Assembly (NCBI RefSeq): GCF_905475345.1 | Contig: NC_066610.1 | Location: 654,950 to 718,949 of the forward strand | Direction of reading: 5' to 3' | DNA: 64,000 nucleotides | Origin: Vespula vulgaris | Lineage: Eukaryota; Arthropoda; Insecta; Hymenoptera; Vespidae | In this document: positions 11,664 through 23,060 of the stretch, in pieces | How the letters are laid out: each line of letters opens with the position of its first letter | Position numbering within the stretch: position 1 is the first letter of the stretch | Position numbers and translations under genes: made by a program | The notes under the pieces: generated by a model | What the model saw: only the letters and a program-made list of their open reading frames with translations | Told to the model about the DNA's origin: nothing | The model's database searches: none

Positions 11664-12817
11664 TTATAAAAAAAAAATAATAATAATAAAATATCATAAA
11701 AAATTATTAATTACTGGGGACTAATGAAAAACAAAGAAAAGGAAAAAAAGTTAGGAATAAATCGCTTTTAAGATTAATCTAAATTAGATTAGATTATATT
11801 ACGTCAAATTAAGTGGACATCATTCTTTAAATAGTTGTTCAATTTCTTTTAAATTTAAAATAGAATATATGTAAGTGTATCCATAATACATGTGTTCTGT
11901 AAAATTTGTATATATGTACTAATAATATTGTATTTAAGTTATTATAAAATTTGTATTTCTGTAAAATATGTAAGTACGTAAACTTTAGATGGAAACTGTT
12001 CAGCCATTTCGTTAATTTTAACGATTGGAATATACATGATCATATTACCACTATTTTAAAAATGTATATTCGATAATCAATTAGACATCGTCTAGAGCAA
12101 TTTCCTGTGATCCTGAAAACAACCAGAAGCATTACGAAAGTATATATAACAACAATATCAAATATTCAATCCAAAAAATCATGATCAAATAAATAAGTGT
12201 CATATATATTATTACCAAGTTCTACATGATTACCAATCAAGACCAGTTTCTACATCAATAAATACTATATATTACTTTCCGAACATTTATATATTAAATA
12301 TTTACACAATTATATATTAAATTAACGAACATAAAATCATATAAAATATCTAACATTCTATAGCAGTATGTAGAGAAAGTTCGTCTCGAAAGAAAAAAAA
12401 TATTCAGAAAATTATACCGTTTTTATTTAAATTGCATACATTTACAAATAATCATTATTAAAAATAAGTATTTTATAAAATATATAGTATAAGCAATTAT
12501 TTACCATATCTTCTTTTTGCATCCAATAAATAATCTATAATATATTAACGAATTTATTACTTAGATATTTATTACCTAGATATTTAGTAATTAGTAATAG
12601 GTACTTGTAATAATTTTTATTATATTCAAATAATTAGTAATAGATATAAATAACAATTATTATTCTACGTATCTCTTACTAATTAATGTACCAACATCGA
12701 TCAATTATTATCAACATACTAATATTATATAGATTGTCTATATATAACAAACAATCATCTATTGGCCCATTAGTAAGATAAAAATTCTCTTAATAACACC
12801 TATAAGTAAAATGGAAA
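11664..12817. other. Upstream region of Or-A
   Basis: AT-rich, with a broken copy of the - strand open frame found at 29034-29255 (here with TGA and a frameshift) and direct TACCTAGATATTTA-type short repeats near 12560. No promoter motif that I can defend; a start exon for Or-A, if not at 11625-11663, could be here. Confidence 0.35.
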
Positions 12818-12968
12818 TTTATATCACGTGTATTAATACGATGATATAGTAAATGATAATGAGGTTAAAAATCTCGTATAAATACTGAAGTTAAGAAATA
12901 TTATTTAATACTTGAATGGCTGATCGCTTGGGAACACCATATGTCGTTCACGTTTTAATTCTCTTTTT
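12818..12968 (+). pseudogene. 5S rRNA-like relic, unit I
   Basis: The 3' half of a 5S rRNA gene is recognisable: ACTGAAGTTAAG, about 17 bases, then TACTTGAATGGCTGATCGCT and TGGGAACACC. The canonical 5S reads ACTGAAGTTAAG...TACTTGGATGGGTGACCGCTTGGGAACACC. Upstream, TATCACGTGTATTAATACGA resembles the 5' ATACCACGCTGAATACATCG, separated by about 25 extra bases. A T-run (CTTTTTTA) that could stop Pol III follows at about 12964. The box C region is well kept, box A/IE poorly. Not a functional 5S gene; an old copy or a 5S-headed SINE. Confidence 0.6.
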
Positions 12969-14600
12969 TATTTTTTTTATCCACAACAAAAATCACAATA
13001 AAATACCCTAAGTCATCGTACATCACCCTCCACTAGTCTGTACTAGGCCTAAATTGCCTGTTTCTTTGAAAGCAATTCTACTTCTTCACAAAGCGAAGAA
13101 ACTGAATTCTGTCCTTCGCTGTTATAGTTTTCGTTGTGAATTTATGACGGTGTAACACGAAGTATAAAGCGTCTAATTATATCGTTTATATTTATATTGG
13201 CAGGTTTCGTCAATGTGTATGTTATATAGTGATTCTTGTGACAAGACCAATGACTCCGCGACAGTTTAAAAAAGATTAATTAATGGTAAATATTAACCAA
13301 CCATATAAGACTCTCTTCATTTTGCTGCGCCATTTTATCGTCGCACGACATCCCAGCTAAGACTAGAGATCTTCAGTTTCTTTTAACACTTTTGCAAAAA
13401 GAAAGACGTGACCGGCAAGTTGAAAGAATTCTCATCGAAGGTCTATTTTTATTTTTTTTTAATTGTCCTTTGTTATATTTATAACATTTATATAGTTTAA
13501 TCGTTTCATTTTTATTGAGAGATAAGGAATATAAAGTGAACAAAGTAAATCGGGCAATTTCATTTTCTTTAATTTACGAAAGACGAACACAGTAGTAAAG
13601 AGTTACCGGACGGTGATAGTACTTCAAACAGCTATGTTGAGCCTGAAATAATATTATATTCCGAATCCGTCAGAATCTATAAAAGATATATTGTTCCAAG
13701 AGACCAACTAATATCTCGAGTTAAAACCATTCAATAATTTATAGAAACATTCTACTTTCCGTTATACCGGAAATTTAATGACTTGACTTTTCTTATGTAA
13801 CTCTCTATACTTTTCGTCGTAACCAAATATTTTCCTTATCTATAAGAAGATATTAAACAAGTATAAGTCACATAAGATAATAATTAACCAGGTTAATTTT
13901 ACGTGAAAAAATTAATTTTACAAAAAATTATTAATACTTTCGTTTATAACTTTTTTCCAATCATAGAAATAATTGATATGTATTTCGTCTAATGTTAATC
14001 CCAATTAAAAGAAATAAATTTGGCTAAAAATTCGTTTTTTACCTCTTACGAGTTGCTAGTTGCAAAATAAAATCGAAAAGTATACCAATTTCAATAGTCG
14101 ACTTTATCCTCTTGTAGCAGATTTGCACAACAAAATAAAATTGCGTAATATATTGCATAAACCTTGCGTAATATACGATATATATCTCGAAAATTGTATA
14201 CTTTTCTGAATTTGCGGATTCGGAATCTTCTCTTATAACTTATACATCTTTATTATAATGTACAGGTGCATCACCCACACTTCGTCCATACGTGTTCTTT
14301 TTGGCGGGCTTCAATTGTCTCTTGAATTGAAAGTAGAGTCTAGTGATGTGTTCTCATTGGTTGCTTTATAGCTTTGTGATTGGTCAACTGTGCGTATTTC
14401 GCTTTATATTGGTAACGCGAGGATCATTACATCAAATATCTGCTAGTATTGTTGCGATTATATGTGTGTGAAAGAGGTTGCTATTTATATTTGGGGAAAG
14501 TATTCTTGAATAACGTTACTGTTTAATTTATACGTTCATAAGATTAATTAAGAGATTAAAAACGATTTTCTCGAGTAATTATTGAATAAACGTATCTTTT
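12911..14600. repeat. Homogenised spacer block, unit I copy
   Basis: Aligns without gaps to 29907-31596 (offset 16,996). I see roughly 15 differences in the first 600 bp and none from about 13515 to 14580. On both sides (Or genes, + strand block) the units differ far more. Unit III shares the block (43415 to about 44290) with a few more changes. No gene recognised inside apart from the 5S-like relic and the ATTGG block. Confidence 0.75.
14270..14470 (+). promoter_or_regulatory. Promoter-like block with paired ATTGG boxes, unit I
   Basis: Contains TTTTTGGCGGGC, then ATTGG at 14356 and GTGATTGGTCAAC at 14379 (the reverse complement is a good CCAATCA box), 23 bp start to start, and a third TATTGG about 30 bp later. 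The order and the 23-bp spacing are kept in all four complete spacers even where surrounding DNA has diverged. It sits at the head of the next unit's + strand block and about 2.8 kb upstream of Or-A, so it could drive either or both. Confidence 0.4.
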
Positions 14601-14921
14601 TCCTAGATAATTAAATTTACTTCGGTATTATCTATGATACAGTGTAGAAAGTGCCATTGAATAAGAAGGTAACCTCGATTTTTTTATTATAAAATAATAT
14701 CTGCAGTTTTAATTTTGTTTTTGTTTTACTTTTTTATTTTTTCCATTTAATTAATGATGGAGAAGGAATATTTTTCCTGTTTATGATGTGAATGCAATTT
14801 TTTCTGTTTTAACGTGGTTATGTTTTCATTCTTATTCATTATTATATTTGACAATGACAAGTGTTTGAGTAAGTAAAAAATCAGTTTTACAGGTACTACA
14901 GAACTTATCTTATTATTTCAG

Positions 14922-15607
14922 AAGTTGTTAGCAAAGTTAGGATTGGAACTTCATTCAATTCATCAACAACATACTTCTACATCTTCAAGTTTCTGAAAAA
15001 TAAAACTAGTGAAGTCTGATTAAGTGTATTCAAATAAGACTACGTAAGTTATAAATATATTGATATAATTATAAATCTGAGTATTCTCAATTTGGTATTA
15101 AAAGATTTTATAATTTGTAATTTGCAATAGAGGAAGAATAAATATCACTAAAGACGTCAATAAAAGAAATGTGTTAGTTTATACAGTTCAATAATTTTTT
15201 GTAGAAATTGTATAAGCCATGAGCAATATTTTAAATTAGTTAAGTACAAGGATAATGAAAAGAATTGGAACAAGACTTCGATGGAGGAAAGAAAACCTGT
15301 TTCAAAGATTGTTTTTCAATGGAAAAATTATTGAAGATTGTCTCACAAATAGTACCATTGACGAAGTATTAGAATCTCATAATCATGCCATATGATTCAA
15401 GAAAGGTAACCTAAATGTTATCAAAAAAGGTATGTGACAATTTTCTTTTATACAGTATCAATGGAAGACAAGCTTCTTCAATACTTTTCTTCAAGCGATT
15501 GGGGTAAATATATAATAGTTGGAGCAGAGCTTTAGATAAAAGAATTCTTTATCTAAGCCTGTTGCATCGACTGTAAGACTACTTTTCAGATTTTTACTGA
15601 AAAGTAA
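14922..15607 (+). other. Conserved + strand block of short open fragments, unit II
   Basis: Same block as in unit I. It starts after TTATTTCAG with KLLAKLGLELHSIHQQ, stop at 14994. The middle part has stops (ATTTTAAATTAG at about 15230). The LESH-like segment is interrupted by TGA near 15393. The end has VRPLYRV-like coding changed and broken. It looks more decayed than in units III to V. Confidence 0.3.
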
Positions 15608-16404
15608 ATTTTTATTTAAAGTATTTTTTACTCACAATTTTAGTAAGTCTTTATTTATTTTAATGTATGATCTGTTTTATCAGGAACTATTTAAGTTTAT
15701 CTTAATTTTTCTATAGTTTATTTTTAACTTTTTTTAATAAACTTTATATTTTATAACTTTTTTTAAGTCTCTAAAATCTTGAAGCATGATTGATGATAGC
15801 ATAAAATAAATGCAAGAATATTGAAAAAGACAAAATTAGAAGGAAGAAAGATTTTATTTAAACTCGTAGTATATGTAGTTCAATGAAAATGGAGGAGTAA
15901 ATTTATAAAGTATATATAAGTAACCTGCATATTTTATTGAATTTATTAAGTTGTATGCAACAGTTCTTTAGAAAATGCAAAATTAGCGTTAGTGGGATAA
16001 ATTATTTGTAAAACTTATCGTACCTTATCATTTTCTATTTCATACTGCTATTATCCTTTGTATATTTAGAATTTGAAAGTGCATATATTTATTATTTATA
16101 ATTTCCAATCGTTTTGAATAATACAAAATGAAATTGTAATTATAATAAATTGCTGTGTTTGAACTGTACCTTTTTAGGTAATTTTTTATAACAAACTTAA
16201 TATGATTGATAAAGTAAATTGAAAACATTATTTAGAAATATATTATTTTATTTATATAACTCACATAATTAGTCTAATACTAAATGCAGATTAAATAATT
16301 AATATAGAAGAAAAAGAGGAAACATGAAAATCAGTGAGTTTGGTAGAGAAATAGAGAATACTACATTTATGTTTACGTTTATAGGATGATTTGGAGAAGC
16401 AGAA

Positions 16405-16632
16405 ATGACGGAAGTACGGATAAAAGAGTGCAAAGAAGAAATAGCCTTTGAGAATATCAACAATCCCACACCCATCCAGAAATTTTACTATGGTGAAAGT
16501 ATATTCATGATCAAATGAACAGGATTTATTGGAAAATTCTTGATCGAGAAATCATTGAGAACAGATCCTGATACAAATCACATTTATTTTTTAATACTTC
16601 CAAAAAAAGAGGAGAATGCTTTAACACAGTGA
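16405..16632 (+). pseudogene. FAR N-terminal fragment, unit II (in-frame stop)
   Basis: Same fragment as in unit I: ATG at 16405, TGA at 16516-16518 in the position of the NADPH-binding motif, then TGFIGKFLIEKSLRTDPDTN, a FYLL-like strand and KKEENALTQ before TGA at 16630. The stop is at the same codon as in unit I, so it predates their split or was spread by exchange. Bases 16427-16620 were copied to 21647-21840. Confidence 0.65.
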
Positions 16633-17288
16633 ACTGATTGAAAATTTAGTGAGTTGTTTATTTGTGATCCAATTATTATTTTTTTATTTCATCCTGATTC
16701 AACTTAGAGATTTTCTATTTTCTTCTAATTTATATTTCCTTGATAGGCAGTAAAAAAGAATAACTCAAATTTAGTATTTGTTTTATAGAAAAGCACTTAT
16801 ATAATATTTGGAGTATGATGTTAACCAGACTGGATTGTGTTATAGAAATTCATAACATATATCTTGTCTCATAGAAGTTAAAAAATATGTCATACTCATT
16901 TTAAAACATTGTTCTTTGTTTTTTTAAATAATATTACTTTTATCTAAATTTTCAGCTTGACTTGGCTTTATTTGATCAAAAATGACCGTCTAATATAGCC
17001 GAAATTTGTAAAATGTCGAAACTAAAGGTGCGAACTTCGTTTTTTATGTACGTATTTATATGTTTATTCGTAATTTTTTTTTAATGAAATCTGTAGTGAG
17101 AGTAAGTCGGCGACTAGATGAAATGAAAATAAAATGAAAATAACATGAAGTGAAATGAAAATGAATATGAGATTAAGATATATGAAGATAGAATGAGAAC
17201 GTTAAATAGAATTGGAACATTAAATTCGTATTTTCATTTACCTTTTAGTTTCTCTAGTGCATAAAAGAAAGATTATGATGAGATATAT

Positions 17289-17292
<4 letters not shown>

Positions 17293-17349
<57 letters not shown>
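17293..17349. repeat. GA microsatellite, unit II spacer
   Basis: About 28 GA repeats following GATGATGA. The corresponding site in unit V runs into the assembly gap. Confidence 0.95.
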
Positions 17350-17353
<4 letters not shown>

Positions 17354-17632
17354 GAACATAATATAGAGTCAAGCAGTAAATGAATAAATATTTTGATTAA
17401 TATTTGTAATAAAATGTCAATACGTAAATGGTCAACATAAGTAACCAAATGTCATGTCCGTATTGCGTCGGGATTTATTCGATTTACAATTATTTTAATT
17501 AAAATTCTTACTTTTTGTATTAATCGGTTTAATACTGATCACTTATATTACATATTGATAATTTATTAATATGGATCATTAAGTTATTTAAATTACTGAT
17601 TAAAAATATTGAAAAATATTCACTCAGTAAAT

Positions 17633-20086
17633 GGAAGCTTTTAGGTAAATTTATTTAATCTAAAGAAGTTTCACTTTTATCATATGTTATGCATTAATCG
17701 TGTGTACTACATTAAATAATCATTCGAGAAAGAAAAAAATAAAATTGGGTGTTCTAATTGAGAATTTATAGAAGATTTGTTATTATGTATAGAACCTATT
17801 AAAAATGACGAATGGATTACATTATCCAACACAATAATTGGTAGTTCCTATGTTAGAATTGAGAACACTCAATAATATTCTCAGCAATATTATCAAAAGG
17901 CAGGAAACTTTCAGCGATATTTTTTGTCTGTTGTAAGTCAATTTCAAAATTTTAATTTAACGATTCTCCGGTTTATCGGTATAGTTTTCAACTATTCGAA
18001 TGGAAACATCGAATATATCAAGAAAAAAAATTAACAAAACGCGTATTCCAAATAAAAAAAAGGAAACGTAACAAAGACGAGTAAAACGTTGCCTCGTAAG
18101 TTATATTGTCCGATTAAAATTCGTGCACTTGTAACGTATGGAAATTCGTTGGCATGTGTGAAAAATTTTCCAATCAAAATTCTGTAAATAGTACATCTCA
18201 TTCCAAACTTATCATTGATATGTTATTTGAAAGATTTGCGAACATTGAATAGATATTAAAAAAAAGAAAACATCGATTATACATATTCATTATAATCGAT
18301 CAAACTGAATTTGTATTCGATATAATAAATAATAAAATCTTTTTTCGAAATATTTTTCAAATTGTCTATAATACTTCATCTTGAAATGAACGATTGTTCA
18401 TTAGAATTAAAAACCAATTTTTTTCGATACGAAGAGAATTGAACATGTATACTATTTAGATAAATGTGATTAAAATATGTTTACCTTTGATTTTCGTGTT
18501 TATTTGTAAATGACAACTAGAAATCATTTGGATCAAGAAAAGAAAGAAAGAGACAGAGAGAGTTTCGTTAATCTTGTTCAGAATTGTTCATAGTTGCTCG
18601 TATATTTCACATAAAATGTGAAATTTTATTGTCGGTAAAAACACTATAAAAAATTTTACTCATGAAAATCTTCTCTTCAACTACTATTTATAGACATATC
18701 ATGAATTGCATATAATATTCGCAATTTATTATTGTTGACTATCAGAATAAATAATTTAGATTTACTGTTGCAACTTGATATTGCAAATTTACTGTCACAA
18801 ATTTATTCGTAAATTCATAAATTTATTAATAATTGATGCATCATTGATATGTAATTTATTTTTTAGATAATAAATTTAATATCACACAGTAATACATAAT
18901 ATACATATAGTATACATAGTAAACATAGTTTATACAGTCAACATAGAAGTACATAAGTTATTTATTGTATTTAAGAATGAATTTTAATTATTAGTGAAAC
19001 GGAGCACGTAATAGTGACAAACAATTAATTAAATTAAAAAGAAGAAAAGAAAGAAAAAGAAAAATAATTTATAAATAAAATAATAATAATTATTATTATT
19101 ATTATTTGAATTGAATCCTTGTATATCCAAAATTTTCAGAATGGCGTCCAGTCGATCATAAATTCTATCATGTTAAGAATTATTTTTAAATTGAATAATT
19201 TTTAAATCGAATTGAATCGAATCGAATTTAAGTAGCATAATTTATGGAGAATATGAAAATATTTTTGAATGTCGAAAATTGTTAATAAACCAACTTATTT
19301 TATTTTTTACAGCATGATGTTCGATTTATTAAAACACAAATATTTCGTTTTAAAAAATTAATTAAATGGTTGAACTGATTCCATTGTTTAACAATTTTGT
19401 CAAACATTTGCGAAATTATTTTGTTTTCAATTTCATGCGAATTGCTTCTCGTGATTTAATAGAATTATCATTATCTGATAAAAAAGAATCTACATTAGAT
19501 AGTATAAAATAATATATCGATTATAAATATAAATTAAATAAAAAAGCGAATAATGAATAAAAAATGTCTTTTAATCATTATAAGTTATTTGAAAATTTAA
19601 TAAATAAAAATTATTTTATGTTTACAAATATGGATAGAAACAATGATAAATATGAAAGAAGAAAATAGATGAATGGAATTATAAATGGAAGATGAGAATA
19701 GCAGGAGAATGAGAGAATAATAATGAAGTAATAATGATTAAAAAACAAATAACCTAAGAAAAGAATTTACTACGCGGTCTGTGTAGATGACTAAGTAACT
19801 TTCCTCTTGTTTTTATTCTTTTTAAATTTTTTATACTTTTTAAATGAATGTAAAGAATAAGGCTAAAAGTAGAAGAAAAATAAAAAAAGCGTCTACTTTA
19901 TTGATTAATGAAAAAAGAATACAGATAAAAAGCCAAAAAAAAGAAAAGAGAAGATAAAGAAGAAAATTATTGCCTTTAAATATTCTTTCGTTTAAAATAC
20001 GAATAGGAAGCAAAAGAAAAAAGTGAGGAAAAAAGATAAAATTTTCATATCTTACTTTCATAACTCTATTTATTGCTCCTTCGTAG
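17633..20086. other. Long AT-rich spacer, unit II
   Basis: Homologous to 3901-6328. No conserved reading frame. Contains repeated CATAGTATACATAGTAAACAT-like short tandem pieces at about 18890-18945. Confidence 0.35.
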
Positions 20087-20286
20087 GAGGATTGCTCGTG
20101 ACTGACGACAATAATTCCATGGATTCGACTTCGAATAGTTATCGATCGTTGCCAAGTATTAAAGACAGACAGGCAAAGAGAAAGACAAAGAGAGAACTTA
20201 TCTTCGAAAGCTTATTTTCAAGTCACAACATGACCTTAACTTCAACTCGTACCATTCATTATACTTCTTTCTTCTTTCCCGAGTAA
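20087..20286 (+). other. GLLVTDD exon-like piece, unit II
   Basis: Longest copy: after CCTTCGTAG it reads GLLVTDDNNSMDSTSNSYRS, LPSIKDRQAKRKTKREL and on to a TAA at 20284. It is polar and serine-rich with a basic run. The matching region of unit IV is frameshifted right after VTD, which argues against function there. Confidence 0.35.
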
Positions 20287-20344
20287 TGTATAATTCTGTT
20301 CGCTCATAAGTTAGAAGTTTAAGACGGATAATGTCTCTTTGAAA

Positions 20345-20464
20345 ATGATGATGATATATGAAGTCGAGAAGATGGGAAAAGTTTTAATGACACACCATGC
20401 GAAACTTTTCAACGATGACGACAACGAAGATGTAGACGATGTTTTCATCACGGGTGGCAGTTAG
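20345..20464 (+). CDS. Acidic mini-ORF, unit II (40 codons with stop)
   Basis: Three consecutive ATG codons, then IYEVEKMGKVLMTHHAKLFN, then DDDNEDVDDVFITGGS and TAG. The aspartate/glutamate cluster is conserved between units. It may be a separate short peptide or the first coding exon of the + strand gene; a GGTGGC site near the end could act as a weak donor only. Confidence 0.35.
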   Translation: MMMIYEVEKMGKVLMTHHAKLFNDDDNEDVDDVFITGGS

Positions 20465-20888
20465 CTATCTTGAATTTTAAATTTTTCAAACGTATAACTT
20501 TCTTTGCTATAGAACTTCGAATTTTTCTTTTTTTTCTACTTCTTTATTTTCTTTTTCTTTTTTTTTATTGACTATTTTCTTTTTTTGCCATTGCATCGAA
20601 CACCACGTTTCGTAGCAGTGAAAAAAAATTGAAACAGTTGAATTTGTGGAAGCTATAATATATGGTGTTTCATGTCGTGTGATTGTTATTGTGCTTGGTT
20701 CAAAATTGACGAAGAAAAAGAATAGAGAAAGGAAATATAAAGTTGCTACGAAGAACAAAAAATTTCTAAACGGAAATAGTAATATGCTATACTTATAGTA
20801 TAATTATATTTTAATCCGATGTACACAAACGATGTAATTGCTTAAGTACGTATGTGTTTCTTTTCTTTCTAATTCTTTATTTCTAACT

Positions 20889-20980
20889 TAGGTCCTATTA
20901 ATCATATCGAAATAAGTTTTAGCCATGCTTATTGTACTTGTGTCTTGATGCGAGTCATAAATGTTTTCTCGTGATCATTT
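20889..20980 (+). other. Cysteine-bearing exon-like piece (units II, III, IV)
   Basis: After TTTCTAACTTAG the third frame reads PINHIEISFSHAYCTCVLMR and VINVFS. The same piece is at about 37029-37118 (unit III) and 51359-51440 (unit IV, PMNHIETGFSHAYCTCVLVR). The acceptor and the HAYCTCVL core are identical in all three. Unit I lacks it. Unknown family; may be an exon of the same + strand gene. Confidence 0.3.
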
Positions 20981-21465
20981 CTACTATATATTACGAAATT
21001 CATGTACTACGAGCTTCAACCATGAGAAAGAAAGAGAGGATAAAGTTTGTGTCGTTAGTTACTATCGAAAAAAAAAGAAAAAAATAGGATATTCATTTAA
21101 TCATTTATGATCGTCTCATCGTTTCATTTAGAAATTGGTACTGATTAATTTCTTTTTTCTTTTTTTTTCTTTTCTTTTTTTCTTTTCCTCTCTTCTATCG
21201 GTAAAAAAGAAATATTAAAAAAATATATAATATATATTTCTATATATATATATATCATTTAAAAATATTTGATATTATTACTATTTAACGAATAATATTA
21301 TTATAATATTTTTACCATTTTAAAAGTACATATTTTATTTATATTGTATATTAATATATCTGATATTATATATCCTTATGTATTATATATGTATATTACA
21401 CATATTTTGTTTGTTGATAATATGTATATTACCGATCAAGCAAAAATTAATTATTGTTAGTTATT

Positions 21466-21630
21466 ATTTATTATTATTGTTATTTTTATTTTTATTGTTG
21501 TTGTTCTTGTTCTTACTTTTATTATTACTATATTTCTTCTTATTATTATTATTATTATCATCATCATCATCATTATTATTATTATTATTACTATTATTAC
21601 TATTATTATTATTTTATATTATTATTATTT
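21466..21630. repeat. ATT/TTG trinucleotide repeat, unit II
   Basis: Imperfect TTATTATTATT tract with GTT and CAT variants before the lone Or exon. Confidence 0.95.
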
Positions 21631-21646
21631 TCAAATGGATATTAAT

Positions 21647-21840
21647 AGTGCAAAGAAGAAATAGCCTTTGAGAATATCAACAATCCCACACCCATCCAGA
21701 AATTTTACTATGGTGAAAGTATATTCATGATCAAATGAACAGGATTTATTGGAAAATCCTTGATCGAGAAATCATTGAGAACAGATCCTGATACAAATCA
21801 CATTTATCTTTTAATACTTCCAAAAAAAGAGGAGAATACT
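21647..21840 (+). pseudogene. Inserted duplicate of the unit II FAR fragment
   Basis: 194 bp matching 16427-16620 without gaps at a constant offset of 5,220 bp, with three mismatches by my reading, including the same in-frame TGA (21736-21738). It interrupts sequence that is continuous in unit III: after an ATT repeat and ...GGATATTAAT, unit III goes straight to TCCATTGATC, whereas unit II has this piece in between. No target-site duplication or poly(A) is visible, so templated repair (filler DNA) or ectopic gene conversion is more likely than retroposition. Confidence 0.8.
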
Positions 21841-21942
21841 AAGAGAATCTATTGATCAAGTAAATTTAATAATTATTATATTATGATGTAGAATTCAACG
21901 TGAACAATTAATAATTATCATTTTTACTAATATTTATTTCAG

Positions 21943-22230
21943 TAATCAAAAACTCATCTTAAGGATATCGATTGCCACATACAGTTTGGCTGTTTATTGC
22001 ATCAAATAATTTAATATAATACATCTGCCTTTGCTGGTATGAATTTATTATTACATAATTTATTAATTTATTATAAATTATATTGTATTCGGTTACATTA
22101 TACTTATCTTTTCGTTAATTTAGTACTTCACGTCAGTGGATTATTTTCTGCATGGTCTTGCAAAGTCAATCGTGTATTGGATGATCCATATGGTCAACAA
22201 TGTCATCCGAAAGATATAATTGTTAAACAG
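21943..22230 (+). pseudogene. Lone odorant receptor exon, + strand, with stops (unit II)
   Basis: Second copy of the + strand lone Or exon. The start reads VIKNSS and then hits TAA where the unit III copy has TAC; a further stop follows within about 25 codons and small indels shift the frame. The 3' half is open again and reads LFVNLVLHVSGLFSAW, then KVNRVLDDPYGQQ, ending at the same GTACCA donor. It lies about 100 bp after the inserted FAR duplicate and the ATT microsatellite. Units I and IV lack this module entirely. Confidence 0.7.
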
Positions 22231-22874
22231 GTACCAGACGACTGATGATGAAGTGAAAGAAAATAATTAATAAATAATATATAAATAGTTAAATTAAACT
22301 TCTTGTTGTGTGTTCGCATCAATTTCGTTTTAAACTTAACCAATCGTTTCTTTCCGAATTCATTATGCTTTTTTATTCGATTGTTTATTAACGTTTGTTA
22401 TTAACACGAAACAACAACGTATCAATGGAACTTCAATCGAGTAACGTTTAACAATAAATTCGAGAATGAAAGATCGTGCAGCAAGACAGTGATAAAAATA
22501 GAAAATGTATTTGATGGGACCGTAGGGAGTGGATAATAAATACACTGAAAGTTTTTTTTTTATTTTCAGAACTCTGTAACTTCGTTTTGATTCTTCGTCT
22601 TCCCTAATTATTCATCTTCTTTTTTCTTTTTGCATCGCATTTATCTTACATACTATCGTGTCTAACTTCGGTTTGTGTCCTTCATATTTCTTTTTAACAT
22701 TTTTTTTTTATTCCTTCGTATAGGCAACTCTATCTTTTCGTTATTATTTCATATATTTGATAATCCTATTTTCTACATTTGATTTAATGGGTACATATTT
22801 TTTTTGTAAGTCCTTTTTTTTTAATAGGTGAACATTTGTAGATCGAAGAAACATGTTTCTAATGTAAAAAATTA

Positions 22875-23060
22875 ATGATCGTTCCAAATGACATGTGTAT
22901 TCTAAGGAAAATTATCAACGAGCGTTGGTATAATGTGTACAGTAGTATAGGCATGGTGATGTGGTTGAAGCTCCACGCTAAGCGAAGATTTGCGATTCCT
23001 TTTTCTTCAGTAATGCAGATCGCCCACAATACTTTCTGCAAACAATTTAGACGATTCTGA
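22875..23060 (+). other. WYNVYSS/LKLHAKRRFA exon-like piece, unit II
   Basis: Open on the + strand: MIVPNDMCILRKIINERWYN, VYSSIGMVMWLKLHAKRRFA, IPFSS. Matching DNA is at about 38895-39070 (unit III) and 51520-51656 (unit IV, IISERWYNVYSSIVMAMWLK). The - strand is also partly open, so the coding strand is not certain. No family recognised. Confidence 0.25.

Larger units (their letters stand above)
1..14481. repeat. Composite tandem unit I (left edge set by the window)
   Basis: First copy of the 13.5-17 kb composite unit. Its first bases align with 14482, 31478, 44984 and about 58506. It contains, in order, the open-fragment block, a FAR-like relic with an in-frame stop, a private insertion of roughly 0.95 kb (about 2935-3900), the GLLVTDD piece, the acidic mini-ORF, two copies of the tail exon flanking a cytoplasmic-tail fragment, receptor Or-A on the - strand, the 5S-like relic and the ATTGG block. 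The unit boundary is only a convenient phase; the real duplication breakpoints may lie elsewhere. Confidence 0.8.

Noticed and set aside
20345..20464. VFITGG at the end of the acidic mini-ORF as the FAR NADPH-binding motif
   Set aside because: Only six residues match, the frame stops immediately, and the true FAR fragment lies 3.7 kb upstream in another context. Taken as chance.
21378..21671. Leu- or Tyr/His-rich frames over the ATT repeats (also 37479-37880)
   Set aside because: Pure trinucleotide-repeat translation; length differs freely between units II and III.
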